A stretch of 5,424 nucleotides of DNA from Flavobacteriales bacterium UBA3442 (GTDB lineage: Bacteria; Bacteroidota; Bacteroidia; Flavobacteriales; Schleiferiaceae). A program made the translations under genes and the position numbers. Under the pieces are notes generated by a model. That model saw nothing but the letters and a program-made list of their open reading frames with translations, was not told the origin of the DNA and ran no database searches. The stretch is taken from positions 659 through 6,082 of the forward strand of contig DFSH01000079.1 in NCBI GenBank assembly GCA_002378565.1. The letters are read 5' to 3'. Every line of letters starts with the position of its first letter. Position 1 is the first letter of the stretch. Below, one piece after another: positions 4,776 through 5,424 of this stretch.

Positions 4776-5424
4776 ATGACAGCAGAGGAACTCATCGCAC
4801 AAGAAAATCGATATGGTGCACACAACTACCATCCGTTACCTGTGGTGCTTTCGCGCGGCGAAGGCGTGCATGTATGGGACGTTGATGGCAAAGCGTACCT
4901 AGACTTTCTCAGCGCCTATTCTGCAGTCAATCAGGGGCATGGACACCCAGCAATCCTCAAGGCCCTGACAGACCAGGCCAGCAAGCTGGCCTTGACGTCC
5001 AGAGCCTTTTACAATGACCAGCTGGGCGACATGGAAGCAAGCCTTGCTCAGCGATTTGCTTATGACAAGGTGCTGCCAATGAATTCTGGTGCAGAAGCAG
5101 TTGAAACAGCCATCAAGCTTTGCCGTCGATGGGCCTATGATGTCAAGGGCATGCCAAGCAATCAAGCCATCATTGTTGTTTGCGACAACAATTTCCATGG
5201 CCGCACAAGCACCATCATTAGTTTTTCCAGTGATCCAGACAGCTACGATGGCTTTGGCCCCTATGGACCAGGCTTCTTACGCATCCCCTACAATGACATA
5301 GCGGCATTGAAGGAGGTCCTTAACAATGAGTTTGTGGCAGGCTTCTTGGTTGAGCCCATTCAAGGTGAGGCAGGTGTCATGGTGCCCGATGCCAACTACC
5401 TTGCTGAAGCAGCTGCCATTTGCC
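4776..5424 (+). CDS. rocD: ornithine aminotransferase (ornithine-oxo-acid transaminase), N-terminal 216 residues
   Basis: A PLP-dependent enzyme that converts ornithine and 2-oxoglutarate to glutamate semialdehyde and glutamate, linking arginine/ornithine breakdown to proline and glutamate. The frame is open from the ATG at 4776 to the window edge, covering about half of a protein of roughly 400 residues. Close similarity to human OAT as I recall it: YGAHNYHPLPVV (13-24), with Y18 matching substrate-contacting Y55; YSAVNQGHGHP (48-58); LTSRAFYN (73-80); the PLP phosphate loop NSGAEAVETA (103-112); FHGRT (140-144), with R143 matching R180; YDGFGPYGPGF (157-167); and VEPIQGEAG (192-200), with E193 and E198 matching E230 and E235. 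The PLP lysine and the aspartate that contacts the cofactor ring lie beyond the window. No signal peptide and no Shine-Dalgarno are seen. It is divergent from rlmD with 49 bases between start codons. The long identical blocks make the OAT subgroup more likely than acetylornithine aminotransferase. Confidence 0.93.
   Translation, partial: MTAEELIAQENRYGAHNYHPLPVVLSRGEGVHVWDVDGKAYLDFLSAYSAVNQGHGHPAILKALTDQASKLALTSRAFYNDQLGDMEASLAQRFAYDKVLPMNSGAEAVETAIKLCRRWAYDVKGMPSNQAIIVVCDNNFHGRTSTIISFSSDPDSYDGFGPYGPGFLRIPYNDIAALKEVLNNEFVAGFLVEPIQGEAGVMVPDANYLAEAAAIC

Noticed and set aside
4899..5198. A 99-codon minus-strand frame antisense to rocD.
   Set aside because: The plus strand encodes a clear ornithine aminotransferase through this whole region.
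1..5424. CRISPR arrays, insertion sequences, integrase sites, toxin pairs and defence genes.
   Set aside because: No regularly spaced repeats, transposase motifs or terminal inverted repeats with target duplications were found. tRNA genes can be integration sites, but I saw no duplicated tRNA end nearby.

Overview
The window looks like ordinary chromosomal core sequence from a member of the Bacteroidota, probably a flavobacterium-like lineage. Three observations support this. First, matches to the Bacteroidota sigma-factor -7 element TAnnTTTG lie just upstream of two tRNA transcripts, the rRNA methyltransferase gene and the ornithine aminotransferase gene. Second, none of the six protein genes has a recognisable Shine-Dalgarno sequence. 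Third, the proteins read most like Bacteroidota versions of their families. The lineage below phylum is inference.

Layout, left to right. Positions 1-50 hold the 5' part of a tRNA-Val gene (minus strand) that runs off the window. Next is msrB (minus), a zinc-type methionine-R-sulfoxide reductase. A strong hairpin terminator near 606-636 separates msrB from a two-tRNA transcript, tRNA-Lys(TTT) then tRNA-Leu(GAG), also on the minus strand with 4 bases between the genes. Divergent from it on the plus strand is a shikimate kinase. The kinase meets a PyrR-like phosphoribosyltransferase (minus) tail to tail, sharing the palindromic bases TTAA for both stop codons. About 390 bases (1907-2296) then carry no intact gene, but they contain inverted repeats and a possibly frameshifted small reading frame whose last codon overlaps the phosphoribosyltransferase start as ATGA. 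A secreted beta-barrel outer-membrane protein of the phenol-degradation MetA / 'transporter' type (minus) follows. Upstream of it is an RlmD/RumA-type 23S rRNA uracil-5-methyltransferase (minus). Only 49 bases separate the start of that gene from the divergent ornithine aminotransferase gene (plus), which is cut by the right edge of the window. It is supported by continuous reading to the last base.

Functionally this is a housekeeping mosaic: translation (three tRNAs, rRNA methylation), repair of oxidised methionine, the shikimate step of aromatic amino-acid synthesis, a nucleotide-type phosphoribosyltransferase, arginine/ornithine metabolism and one envelope protein. I see no mobile element, CRISPR array, toxin pair or defence system. 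The points most worth a second look are the overlapping divergent rlmD/rocD promoters with an almost leaderless rlmD, the broken small frame ahead of the phosphoribosyltransferase, and the zero-spacing convergent gene pair.
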